Source: Bondarzewia mesenterica
Lineage: Eukaryota; Basidiomycota; Agaricomycetes; Russulales; Bondarzewiaceae
Direction of reading: 5' to 3'
DNA length: 40,631 nucleotides
Assembly (NCBI GenBank): GCA_004802705.1
Contig: SGPL01000292.1
Span: 1-40,631 of the forward strand
Under the pieces are notes generated by a model, which ran no database searches, was not told the origin of the DNA, and saw nothing but the letters and a program-made list of their open reading frames with translations. Positions 31,558 to 40,631 of the stretch are shown in pieces. A program made the position numbers and the translations under genes. Position 1 is the first letter of the stretch. Each line of letters opens with the position of its first letter.

Positions 31558-33087
31558 TCAGCGTGGCTGCGACTTGACTCCCTTCCCTTTCTGCCTCTCT
31601 GTCCACAAACTTCCAATGCGCACCACGGGTATTCGCACACTATCCGTCCTCGAGTGTACTCCTAGAGGCGCTGACCCACCCTCCTCTTCCTCCCGCACAG
31701 GCTCTTGCACCCTCACGGATCCTACACTGATATAATGTTCCCCTTCCCCTTTCCTCGCCTTGCCCTGGGCACGAAACGCAGGATCCAGATTCGGTTGCCA
31801 TTGGGACTCGCCCTGCATGGACCCTACGCTGATATAATGCGCTTCTTTCTGTGCCGTGCTCGTCTGCCCTATCGCACCTTCATCGTCCGTGGAATAGGTC
31901 GTGCTCAGTACGCCCTTACTCATCAGCCCAAGATCTGTATCGGTCCCAGTTCCGTCCGTGGTGGTGCCTTTAGCGTCCCGAGTTATCCGCGTACCAAACG
32001 CGGTCCCGCGACTTTCGCGGGTGAAGGCATCCGTGATGCGCGATTTGAAGCGGAAGGAACTGAAGCGAGGGCCGTCGGGCGATTCGTCTGTATACGACGT
32101 GTGATCATCTGAATGACTGTGCAATCCCAAGTGTCGCACCAGGGCAGTCGCAACGACAGGGACGTTGGCAACAGTGAGCGACATGCAGTCCTCGACAAGT
32201 GCCGATATGATCACTTTGATACCGCCATCGGCGATGATATACGCTGCGTGCACGAGCGACACAATCGTTGTCACAACTAGAAGCGGAAATGATTATGAGG
32301 ACAGATAAAAAGTCCAAGAACAACGCACTGGACGTCGAGAAAATAATGATGAGACGGCGCCGTAGACCACGGTCCTTGATACCGTGGATGAGCCGAAGGG
32401 GAAGGATGATGAGGAGAAGGTCCGAGAACACATCGGCTGCAAAGAGATATATGAATCAGCTGAAAGAACAAAGGAAGACGGTTGGAGGTGCTCACAGACG
32501 AGCTGACAGATTGCGACCTCCTTATTCAATTGACACTGAGGACTTGGGAGATTCTTCCAGGAACTCTTGGGCTCGCAGACCCACATTAGTTGGGCAAGGA
32601 AGAAGAAAATGGCGGCGACGAAGAGAGCAACAACCCATTTCAGTCGTCGGCGAATTCGAGGGTCGGGATCGATCCGGATGATAGAGAAGAGGATGGATAA
32701 TCGTGCGGACCAGATGATTGTATAGAAAGTAGTTGCCATGAGGTAATAGGCTGCTACGCGATTGGTTTTTGAGAGTTCAGACGGATCGTCGACGTGCATG
32801 AACACACTGGCGAACTGGACGAATAAACTGCACGGAGGGAGAATTAGATACGGATGGACGTGGAAAATGAACAAGAGGCGCACTTGAGAAGAGAGAAGAA
32901 TGCCCATGCATCATCCCACCAGTATCGTCCCCGACGAATGTATATCCGAATTGCAGTCATGCATATCGCAATGAAGCCGCATACTGACTGAGTGACTGCG
33001 GAGGCGCGTGAGGGAATTGGCTGGACAGGAGGCTGAGACAAACGCACCTTTAATCTTTACCAAAGGATCGTGGATATTTACACCCAT
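31558..33087 (-). CDS. Pth11/rhodopsin-like integral membrane protein (paralogue B)
   Basis: Exons 33087-33048, 32995-32884, 32827-32496, 32436-32329 and 32276-31558 encode 436 residues. The same landmarks as in the 3819-5171 gene appear in the same order: RRGRYWWDDAWAFFSLL, TIIWSARLSILFSIIRIDP, QLMWVCEPKSSW...CQL, DVFSDLLLIILPLRLIHGI and IVTTIVSLVHAAYI. There are about seven membrane segments and a long Ser/Thr/Asp-rich tail. The first intron and the intron before DVFSD match paralogue A in position and phase; other introns differ, so the split is old. The tail contains two copies of HYISVGS (DNA 31816-31839 and 31714-31737). The start gives a short N-tail (MGVNIHDPLVKIK). The family includes surface sensors; the ligand is unknown. 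Confidence 0.87.
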
Positions 33088-35796
33088 AGAGATTGGGCCC
33101 TGTGGACTTTCTGGCGTAGGCAGTCGTGGAGTTACCAGAGTGCGGGTAACGAGGAGAAGTGATGAAGGAATGGATATTTGAGGGAGTAGGCATCGAAGTC
33201 GAAGCACTGGGGCAGCGGCGTGGGCGGGTCCAAGGCGGTTGGCTCGCATCAAGATCGTGACCGTCACGTTTTTCCATTCAACGAACGTCGAGGCGTCTCT
33301 CTGGCTCTCATCACAAGCTCATCATATTCTCGACCCTCTTCCGACGTCTCTTCCTATCGCATTTCCTATCACAGGGCACGCTTGCCGCATATTTCTCTGA
33401 TTTTTCCTCCTGTAGCACCTCTTCGACTGAAGATCCTCCTGAATATAGGATATGCTGCTGTGTCTCCCACGGTAGCCAATCACACTGTACGCAAATCGGA
33501 ATGGTTGGCGCACTGGACTGTTGCAAAAGGACGCTCATGTGCGTCAGCGGAAGTCACGTTTCCCACCTTGTGGTCTTCTTTGCCCTTGAATCACACGACT
33601 GTCCAATTGAGCTCCAGCTGGTGCCTATTTCTACCTCAGGCCCATCTCCACAATGCCCAGCTCTCTCAGGTTGATGTGCGCATGCATTCTGCCTCCGTTT
33701 CAGCTTGACAAGAGGGAATGAACCGTGACTTATCAGAGATAGCCCGGTAAATCTGCACCCATGTAGGAGCACCCAGGTCGGTGATAAAGATTTTCAACCT
33801 CCGGTCCTCGCTGCTTACCACCTCACTGCCGCCGCATCAGGTTTCTCCACAAGCTGACCGTGACTATCAGAAGACGCCCCGACTCGGACGAATCGTGCCG
33901 AGAGTTTGATGGAGTCGAGCAATGAAGACGACTTTGAAAAAGGTTCACATGAAGCCCTTTTCAAGCGTTTTCATCGAGGCTCGGACGACCTCGGGCGACC
34001 AGTCTGCGACGTTGCTCCGCTCTTCTGCTCTCTTTTCCCAACATCTGAACTTTATCATCAAACTGTTCTCACCTACCCATCTGTGAGAGCTTTTCTTGGA
34101 TTCGAACACCATCAACAACTCGCCTAGCCATGTTTCAGCTGCGCACATTGTTCACTGTTCACCTGAGTGCTAAAATTTCACTATGCGTCTATATGAATGA
34201 CTCTGCCCATCATAGCAGCCGGCCTTCGAGACAAACTACAGAACGTCATCATTGAAAACCAGCCGCGACGAGACCAATGAATTGACAGGTCCTACATGTG
34301 ATAATGTTGGCGTGGCAATTGCTCATCCTAATACTCCGCACATTTCCCCCTACCGGCCGAATTCTCTGGCTCCGCGGATGAGATGGTATTGGATTGGCTT
34401 TGTTGGTTGTGGTGCTAACCAACACACCCGTTCTCGACTGTCGCATCTCATACAGCTCCTGATGCACTCTTCCACCGGTGCTTGCGAACTCCTCGTGGTT
34501 GTATTGTATCATAGGTCCCGTCCGATGACCCCGGTGTTCGCACGGCCACCATCGTTTCGTTTTTCCTCAGCCAAGGCAAGAAGCTGGATTCCCAAATACT
34601 GTTTTTCAAGTTCAACGCTCCGTGACCATCTGTCATCTTTGTCGTACTGGGCAATGCAATCCCCTCTTCGGCAGTAGGAAGTCACGTTTTCAGGACCAGG
34701 CACGGCAATGCGGATCGCAGCACGCATCATAAGAGATGGGAAAGCCCGCATCACATCGCGTCACGACCGACAATCCGTTATGCTTTTGGTGTGATGCATC
34801 TTGGGCGCGCTTGTCCATTTCTGAAGGCCGCCTGTCGATGCATCAACATTCAATCCTGTAACTTACCGCATGCCACTTGCTGACGGTCGTTGCGTTTCCA
34901 GAAATAGGCGTCCAATCGTGCGCTGCCTGCGATGTCTTGGGGAACTTTTTTCTCTCTGTGAGCCTTCTGGCAGAAGTCGTGGTGATTGTCCTCTGCTATG
35001 TAGTCTGGTGCTCTCTGCGCGCTGCCTCTGCTCGAAGGTCCGGCCCACCCGCACGGGCGTTTCCAGAAACCATCTTCAAAGTCTAGTCTGTTTTTTTCCT
35101 GACTGTCGCGATTATGGTAGGTCATCTGACTGCTACGGCTGAATTGTCGTTTGTCCACTTATCTCGTTTGTTTTGATTTCAGACGCAAGGTTTAGAAACT
35201 GACGATTCACTGCGTGCGTGCGCAATCGGAATGTAGTCACTCCATCGCCCATTGCCCTAGATCGAATCATCTTTGTTGATGCTGATCATTTATCCTACAC
35301 ACTTGCTCTCGGTATGGTGGGTTATTTTCTATACCCCGCAGCGTTCACGAAGAGNNTANCGTGGTATNNGTGNCNACTGTTTCCTCACGGTCCAATNAAA
35401 AATATATTTGGGTTTATCACCTGGTTCATTACTGAGCATAGGCCTTTTCAACANGGTGGTGCATAATCTTNCCTATTTTTATTGGCGGCAGCAAGGGGCA
35501 AAAACGTCGCAAGGGTGNGGAACTCAGGATAAGCTGAAAGATAGACCTTTCGCAGTTTGGTGCAGGATTCGAAGTTCGACGTGGACATCNTTGATCCTCC
35601 TTGTTGATGCTTGATGCTGGGAGGAAGAGCGGAGTCGTAGCGTGTGTCTAGTACCCATCGTATTCACACCGGTCTCACTATAGANTAAATACACTACCCG
35701 CTTGCCCTCATCAGCGACTTTCTCTCACAGCAATCAAAAGTCTTTCAAAGGCCTTTTGCCAACCGATGACATCTCTTTCACCACACCGTCACCTTC
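33088..35796. other. Long region without a firm gene
   Basis: 2.7 kb with scattered protein-like pieces but no complete model. The best is a minus-strand ATG frame at 34509-34754 (IRIAVPGPENVTSYCRRGD, then VELEKQYLGIQLLALAEEK). A possible upstream piece near 34930-34870 reads AAHDWTPISGNATTVSKWHA before a GTAAGT. They could be exons of one minus-strand gene I do not recognise. The first N bases of the window appear at about 35355. Confidence 0.35.
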
Positions 35797-36845
35797 ATGC
35801 TTGTCCTTACAGGCACNACCGGAGGCCTCGGATCCCAAATCCTCAAACACCTCCTCTCCCTCAACTTGNTCGCACCATCTGAACTTATCGTATCGCTCTA
35901 CAACCCTTCCTCAACGCCCGCTTCTTTCCCACTGGGCATCCAAGTCCGCCACGGTGANTTTTCGCGCCCAACCACGCTCGACGCNGCCTTTGCCGGTGCC
36001 GACACACTCCTGCTCGTATCCTACCCCTCGATCGCACACGANCTCCGCGTGAAGAACCATGTCAATGCNATTGATGCCGCCAAGCGGGCTGGCGTAAAGA
36101 GGGTGTATTATACGAGCCTGGCCTTTGCNGANGAGAGCGTATCGGCGGTCATGCAGGCCCATCTGGATACGGAAGCNTANTTAAAGGAAAGCGGGCTGGT
36201 GTATACTATCGTGAGGGAGGGAATTTATGCAGAGTCGTATCCTTTGTATCTCGGTCCGTCTTCTTTTTTCTNTCTTNNACCGNTNACTCTGTCGACTCAN
36301 NCTGTTATGCTGCGGGCAGGNTTTTTCGANCCTTCTGACAATGAAGATGATATNTATGTTCCCGGAGATGGCCCTATCGCATGGGTCTCACGAGAAGATC
36401 TNGGGGAAGGTATGGCTCNTCTTATAACATCNGTGAGTACNATGTNGTTTNATAATGTCCATCTCATCTAATGTCCGTCTCATCCATCGTGCACGATACG
36501 CAGGGCGGCTATGAAAACCAAACNATCCTGTTTTCCGGGTCCTCTTCTAATANTTTNACACTCGCCCAACTGACCTCTCTGATGTCTCGCATTCTCTCCC
36601 GTCCGCTTGCTTTGCACATCATTNCCGTCGATGAATGGGTTGCGCGGTTTAGGGACGACTCGTCTCCCAGGGGTTCANAGGAATNTCTAAAAGCGTGGGC
36701 TAGGACTTACGAGGCGATGGCNCGCGGGGAAACGGGAAAGGTTGACAGGCTGCTGGAAGACATCGTCGGTCGGCCTTTAAAGAATATGGAAGAGACCCTC
36801 AAGGAGAAGCTTGGTCAAGGGNCTCTCACNCAGTATGCGAAGTAA
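35797..36845 (+). CDS. NmrA-like NAD(P)-binding protein
   Basis: Exons 35797-36253, 36320-36432 and 36504-36845 encode about 303 residues, several of them ambiguous because of N bases. The N-terminal dinucleotide-binding motif is TGxTGGLGSQILKHLLSL (residues 5-22). It is followed by VRHGxFSRPTTLDxAFAGAD, the KNHVNxIDAAKRAGVKRVYYTSL segment, and ESGLVYTIVREGIYAESYPL. These are typical of NmrA-type atypical short-chain dehydrogenase proteins. Members act as redox sensors or reductases of small quinone-like substrates; the role here is not known. The introns have GTCCGT and GTGAGT donors. The C-terminal part (VDEWVARFRDD, LEDIVGRPLKNMEETLKEKL) matches the usual family ending. No frame break is seen despite the Ns. 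Confidence 0.85.
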
Positions 36846-37181
36846 ATTGACGCCTTTGAAGAAGATGGATTCGTTGTATCCTCATTTAAAGTGTTTGTAA
36901 TAATTTAATCGTTTCCAGGCCAGTAGCTTGTTTCATGAATGTGTTTCGATATGTGATCAGGCAAGGATTATAGCCAATTTGTACACTTGGACTCATAGTT
37001 ACAGTGTTCAAGACAACTCCTATAGGAAAGTGAGATCTATGCCCTCGAGTTACATTGATGACAGTCAGGACAAGGCCTTGAACTCGACGGCGAGTTAGAC
37101 TACAGCACATGGTGGGACTTAAATTACGCTCATTTCTAGGCCTGTCACGCTTTCAAGGANNGCCCATAGCAAATGCAGGAT
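36846..37181. other. Intergenic between facing 3' ends
   Basis: 336 bp between the NmrA-like and P1 peptidase 3' ends; nothing recognisable. Confidence 0.4.
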
Positions 37182-38973
37182 TTAAACGTCACGTCCAGCT
37201 TCTCGCAACAGCTCCTTGACTCNNTCGACTGGGAACGATCTNTAAGCCCTCCCGTCGTATCCTTGCATTTTCCTCCGCGGCACAGAGCGCGTTAAGCACA
37301 GCTTCCTCTGTCGCGTCTGCCGCGGCTCGGAAAAGAACATCGAGAGTTTCGTTCGTCGTTGCCTTGACAGTCTATCGAACAAANAAAAAAACTGTTCAAT
37401 TTCGCATATCGATTGATGACAATTAGACACACGTAGATTGACACGGGCTCCAGAACTTTCCATGTCGGCGGATCAGGCTGCGTGACGGGAGTCGCAGTAG
37501 AGAAGGCGATGAAAATATCTGCAGCAAAGTAGTAGCAATCTCTTCTGCCGAAAGCCAAGCCCAAGACTCACCTCCGGAATAGAACATATCTCCACCTCCG
37601 CCTCTCGCAATGCCTACTCCGGCGCGGCGGGCCAGAGCCTTGCACTATAGAGTGTGCAGCTAAGTGAACCATTCATTACTAATTATACTTGGGCACCGCT
37701 GTTTACCTGATGTGGCAACAACGGAGCATCCGTGGCGATAACGGTAATGATACTACGTGATGGCATATCAACTTTGAATTCTTCAAGAAATATCAGCGAG
37801 GGACAAACCTTCCTTCACCATCCTTCGGGTTCTTGGAAGGCAAGGCCGAGCTTGGATTTTTTCCCGACGGATACCAGGGCTTTGTATAGCCCTCTTCAAA
37901 GAGCCGGCGGCCAACGTTGACTCCGTCGATTGTGAGATTAATTGGTGAGCCGTGATTTGCCTGTCAGTGAAACAAAGATTCGATAGTTTTATCTCTTTTC
38001 ATCTGCAGTAACAAAATGACGGGACACCCTTACTTGAACGAGAACTCCCACCGTATACTGTCCGCCATCGACATTAGGCACGACACGAGAGGAGGTTCCT
38101 GTGCCACCCTTGAGCCCAAACGAACACATCGGCGTACCACCTCTTCATAACGCACGCCTGGATCAGGAAGACAGAAAGCTGGAGTAATTTTTGAAAAGAA
38201 ACTCACCCCACATTCCCTTCTTGCACTGGTATATGATCTTGACCGTCCATAATACCTCGGAGAGCCTCAAAGACATCCTTCTCATCCAAAGCAAATGATG
38301 CAGGATGAGAAATTCTGTCATAAGTCTCCCCGACGCATGGCAAGGAGAGAGGCACGGGGTCACAGTTTGTACCTAAATGACCGAGCACCACGGCCTTGCT
38401 AATGCCTGGCATGATGATGGGGAGTCAATAACTAACTGGCGACGCTGGAGAAAATCATCTCAAAATTAAACTCACCCTGATAGACTGTGCCCAACGACTG
38501 AGTACTGGTAATAATTATGGGGATCATTAGCTGCCCGCTCTCCTCTATGAACTTATCGCTATCATGTGTCAGCCGTCTTTTGCCTTCATATGAGTGGTAC
38601 GCGTACTCACCCAGTCAGCTCACCCGCACCCTGAAGCGCCTCGACTCCGGCGAATAAAGGAACAGCCCGAATGTTTGCTGTCCCGATGGCTGTTATACCG
38701 ACTCGCGCGAAGTTGAGTTGCGATCTGGAGCAAGCAGACTGTGTTGAGAATCGAGAGTTGATAGACCGAAGAAACGCACGGGCTCGGATCATCGACCATT
38801 TTCTGGCTCATCCCGACACGTACACGGGGAACATCTGTGATCGCATTGAGAGGACCTGGAGAGAGGATGGATCCAATTTTGACCCCGAGAAGGTCTCTCG
38901 CGCGTCCTCCGACAGCTGACGTCGAAGATGCTCTTTGATCACCGGGCGTGAGGTCCTCGATAAGTATTTGCAT
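37182..38973 (-). CDS. P1/DmpA-type (S58) aminopeptidase, two apparent frame slips
   Basis: Exons 38973-38780, 38724-38611, 38558-38476, 38405-38207, 38140-38034, 37960-37809, 37752-37707, 37644-37572, 37518-37433 and 37371-37182 encode about 413 residues. The DmpA/BapA family are N-terminal nucleophile hydrolases that cut themselves into two chains and then act as aminopeptidases. Motifs: PGPLNAITDVPRVRVG, PLFAGVEALQGAGELTG, ALDEKDVFEALRG, SFGLKGGTGTSSRVV, QYTVGVLVQANHGSP, and the self-cleavage segment GEG-SIITVIATDAPLLPHQ with the catalytic Ser. That Ser codon is split by an intron. Two +1 slips are needed: at the exon 4 end (GTGGGGTGAG, one G too many) and near the C-terminus (GAGGAAAATG, one A too many). 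Both are homopolymers in an N-containing stretch, so sequencing error is likely. Without the second correction the stop is at 37189. Confidence 0.82.
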
Positions 38974-39839
38974 GCTTAGTTGGAAGAGACGCGAATCAAA
39001 GGTAAGTATCAGTCCTAACTTAGTTTAAGTGAGCATTGATCTGTGCACTTCAAGCTGGCCATCTGGGGTTGGAAATCATGTCATAGCGCCGACCCTCGCC
39101 GACCACGCTGCCTNNAANGCCGGCATATGATGTCAGATAGAATAAGATGGCAAAAAAAGATTACAACGCGTGTTTCGAATCAGACTCGAGAGCTCGTGAA
39201 ACAGATATATTTCTGCGTTATGTGACAGGTCTCAATCAAAAGTTTCGGAGCAAANACTCGGAGGAGCAGGATGTGGGGTGTCAATCCGACTCAAATGGGT
39301 TGCAAATGGGCTGCAAATGAGCGTCGAATTGTTCAACAGAGTAGACGTCACAGACGGTCACGTACCACATGCTACTTATCGTCTCTTTTCCAGACCTCAC
39401 ACAGAAGACAATCGTTCAGTGTATGAGCATAAAGAACCGGGGGGGAATGGGAGCAAGCGAAGCATCGTAGGNCAACCGGTTTCCTTTGGTTAAATCTCAA
39501 ATACATCGGCGTGTGATATACACCACAGAGTCTCATGGNNTCCAAGTCTCCGTTCAAGTCCGTTCAGTCCGTTCAACCAAGGACCAAAAGGGGAGTTGGC
39601 ATTGGCCCGTACCTTCCCAAAGAACTTGGAAAGATTCACTGATAAATGATTTCATATGCTGCCAAATAAGATCATGCGATTGAGTGGGGATGCAATTGTG
39701 AATATGTAAATGGATAGATGACGATGATTAGCCCATGGACAAAAGCAGCCGATAACAAACTTTTAGGACACCTCTTCACTACGTCCTGACCCTGACCCTC
39801 CTCACGAAGGCCGTGAGAATCAATCCGTACAGGACCATC
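38974..39839. other. Intergenic with N bases
   Basis: About 870 bp between the P1 peptidase start and the HSP10 3' end. It includes a few ambiguous bases near 39114-39118 and 39539. No gene is seen. Confidence 0.4.
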
Positions 39840-40377
39840 TTACTCCTGAATCTTAGCGAGAATGTCCGCGTCCTTGAACAGGAAGAACTCCTGCACACAT
39901 ACGAGCCAAAATAATGAGTATATTATGTTTACCANCGCATACGNAATGCACATACCTCTTCTCCAACCTTGATGGAATTCCCGCCCCAGCCAGGCAGCAA
40001 CACACGATCACCGGCCTTGACGGCGGTAGGGACAATTTTGCCATCCTTGTCTGGCGCGCCAGGACCNACTGCGATNACGGTCGCTTCNGGAAGCGGGTTG
40101 TTCGTCGCGGACGTCGGGAGGAANATNCCCGACGCGGTTTTCTNCTCANNCNGCCAGCAATACGTGTAAGCCTCGGGANGGAAACAATGAAGGGCGGCGT
40201 TCAANGACATACGGTCTCTGGCTTGAACCGCTGAACNAGAACGCGGTCGAGNANGGGGACGAGAGACTTGATGGACTTGAAAGTCGCCTGAGCAGCCTAC
40301 ACGTACAGGGGAATACAAATGTAAGCAANGCGCGACGAGAGCGATCNGAGGTCGCTATNACNCCTTNANCGCACCAT
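39840..40377 (-). CDS. HSP10: Mitochondrial 10-kDa co-chaperonin HSP10
   Basis: Exons 40377-40375, 40296-40213, 40141-39956 and 39890-39840 encode 107 residues, the normal length. HSP10 forms a seven-membered lid on HSP60 in the mitochondrial matrix. Family motifs: FKSIKSLVPxLDRVLVQRFKPET, the mobile loop KTASGIFLPTSATNNPL, PGAPDKDGKIVPTAVKAGDR, VLLPGWGGNSIKVGEE and the end FFLFKDADILAKIQE. The first coding exon appears to contain only the ATG: an ATG followed by GTGCG at 40374 and an acceptor CGTGTAG at 40299-40297 gives M-AAQATFKSIK. This start lies in a stretch with N bases, so it is less sure than the rest. Some residues are ambiguous because of Ns. Confidence 0.9.
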
Positions 40378-40631
40378 TGTANAGTTNAGAACAACGNAGA
40401 GAAAGGGAANGCAGGGAAAAAACGTGAAGAGGNAGAGGATAGAGGAGAAGAATCAGGCTGTGACTGCGACCAAGACGAGTGAGAAATGGAAAGCAATAGA
40501 ACAACCTCGATTTTTNNCCGCACCTATAAATAATATTTGTTCTGCGCAAACANNGNNACNNNCGNGGCACTCNCGTNGNTCACGTNNNTTAAGTCGCGTC
40601 NNGTCCNGNNCTCTAANANGNATTCNCATGC
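40378..40631. other. Low-quality sequence at right edge
   Basis: Dense N bases, especially 40535-40631, make this stretch unreadable beyond the HSP10 upstream region. The pattern looks like the poor end of a contig. Confidence 0.7.

Noticed and set aside
33220..33708. Open frame of 162 codons on the plus strand
   Set aside because: Overlaps the upstream region of receptor B, starts at a non-ATG codon or within low-complexity sequence, and shows no family motif.
1..40631. CRISPR arrays, bacterial operons or a secondary-metabolite core enzyme
   Set aside because: No regularly spaced repeats, no polyketide synthase, NRPS or terpene synthase motifs, and the gene structure is eukaryotic throughout.

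Overview
The window looks like nuclear DNA of a basidiomycete fungus, most likely an Agaricomycete. Genes are close together and on both strands. They are split by many GT-AG introns of about 45-65 nt, and their products are fungal housekeeping proteins. Fifteen protein genes can be read well: fourteen spliced genes and one open to the left edge. There is also one tRNA gene, one pseudogene, one transposon-like repeat and several weaker ORFs. Gene models were built by hand from splice sites, reading-frame continuity and remembered family motifs; no database search was run.

Left part (1-9.6 kb): an uncharacterised Ser/Pro-rich protein runs off the left edge (minus). It is followed by a Pth11/rhodopsin-like membrane protein (plus) and a 15-exon secreted FAD-linked oxidase (minus) with one frame break.

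Accessory island (about 10.2-12.8 kb): a small inverted-repeat element is followed by an unrecognised ORF. Next comes an intron-bearing but dead 3' fragment of the SAGA subunit gene SPT3. The island ends exactly where the 3' part of the next gene, a Slm1-type BAR/PH protein, is lost.

Central housekeeping block (12.7-22.8 kb): SLM1-like (minus) diverges from PHO88 (plus). Then come an SRPK-like kinase (minus), a small unknown gene (plus), mitochondrial ATP synthase subunit g (minus) diverging from urate oxidase (plus), and a tRNA-Ala(AGC) gene.

Right part (24.7-40.6 kb): a transcription factor with both C2H2 and Zn2Cys6 fingers (plus), a small cupin-like protein (plus), a second Pth11/rhodopsin-like paralogue (minus), an NmrA-like reductase (plus), a P1/DmpA-type aminopeptidase (minus) and the mitochondrial co-chaperonin HSP10 (minus). 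From about 35.35 kb onward the sequence is peppered with N, so it is of lower quality.

The genes do not form an obvious pathway cluster. The most interesting signals are the transposon/SPT3-fragment/truncated-SLM1 junction, the two related membrane proteins in one window, the dual zinc-finger regulator, and very small exons (18, 18 and 3 coding nt). Three frame breaks in otherwise intact genes all fall at short homopolymers, which suggests sequencing error rather than gene death.
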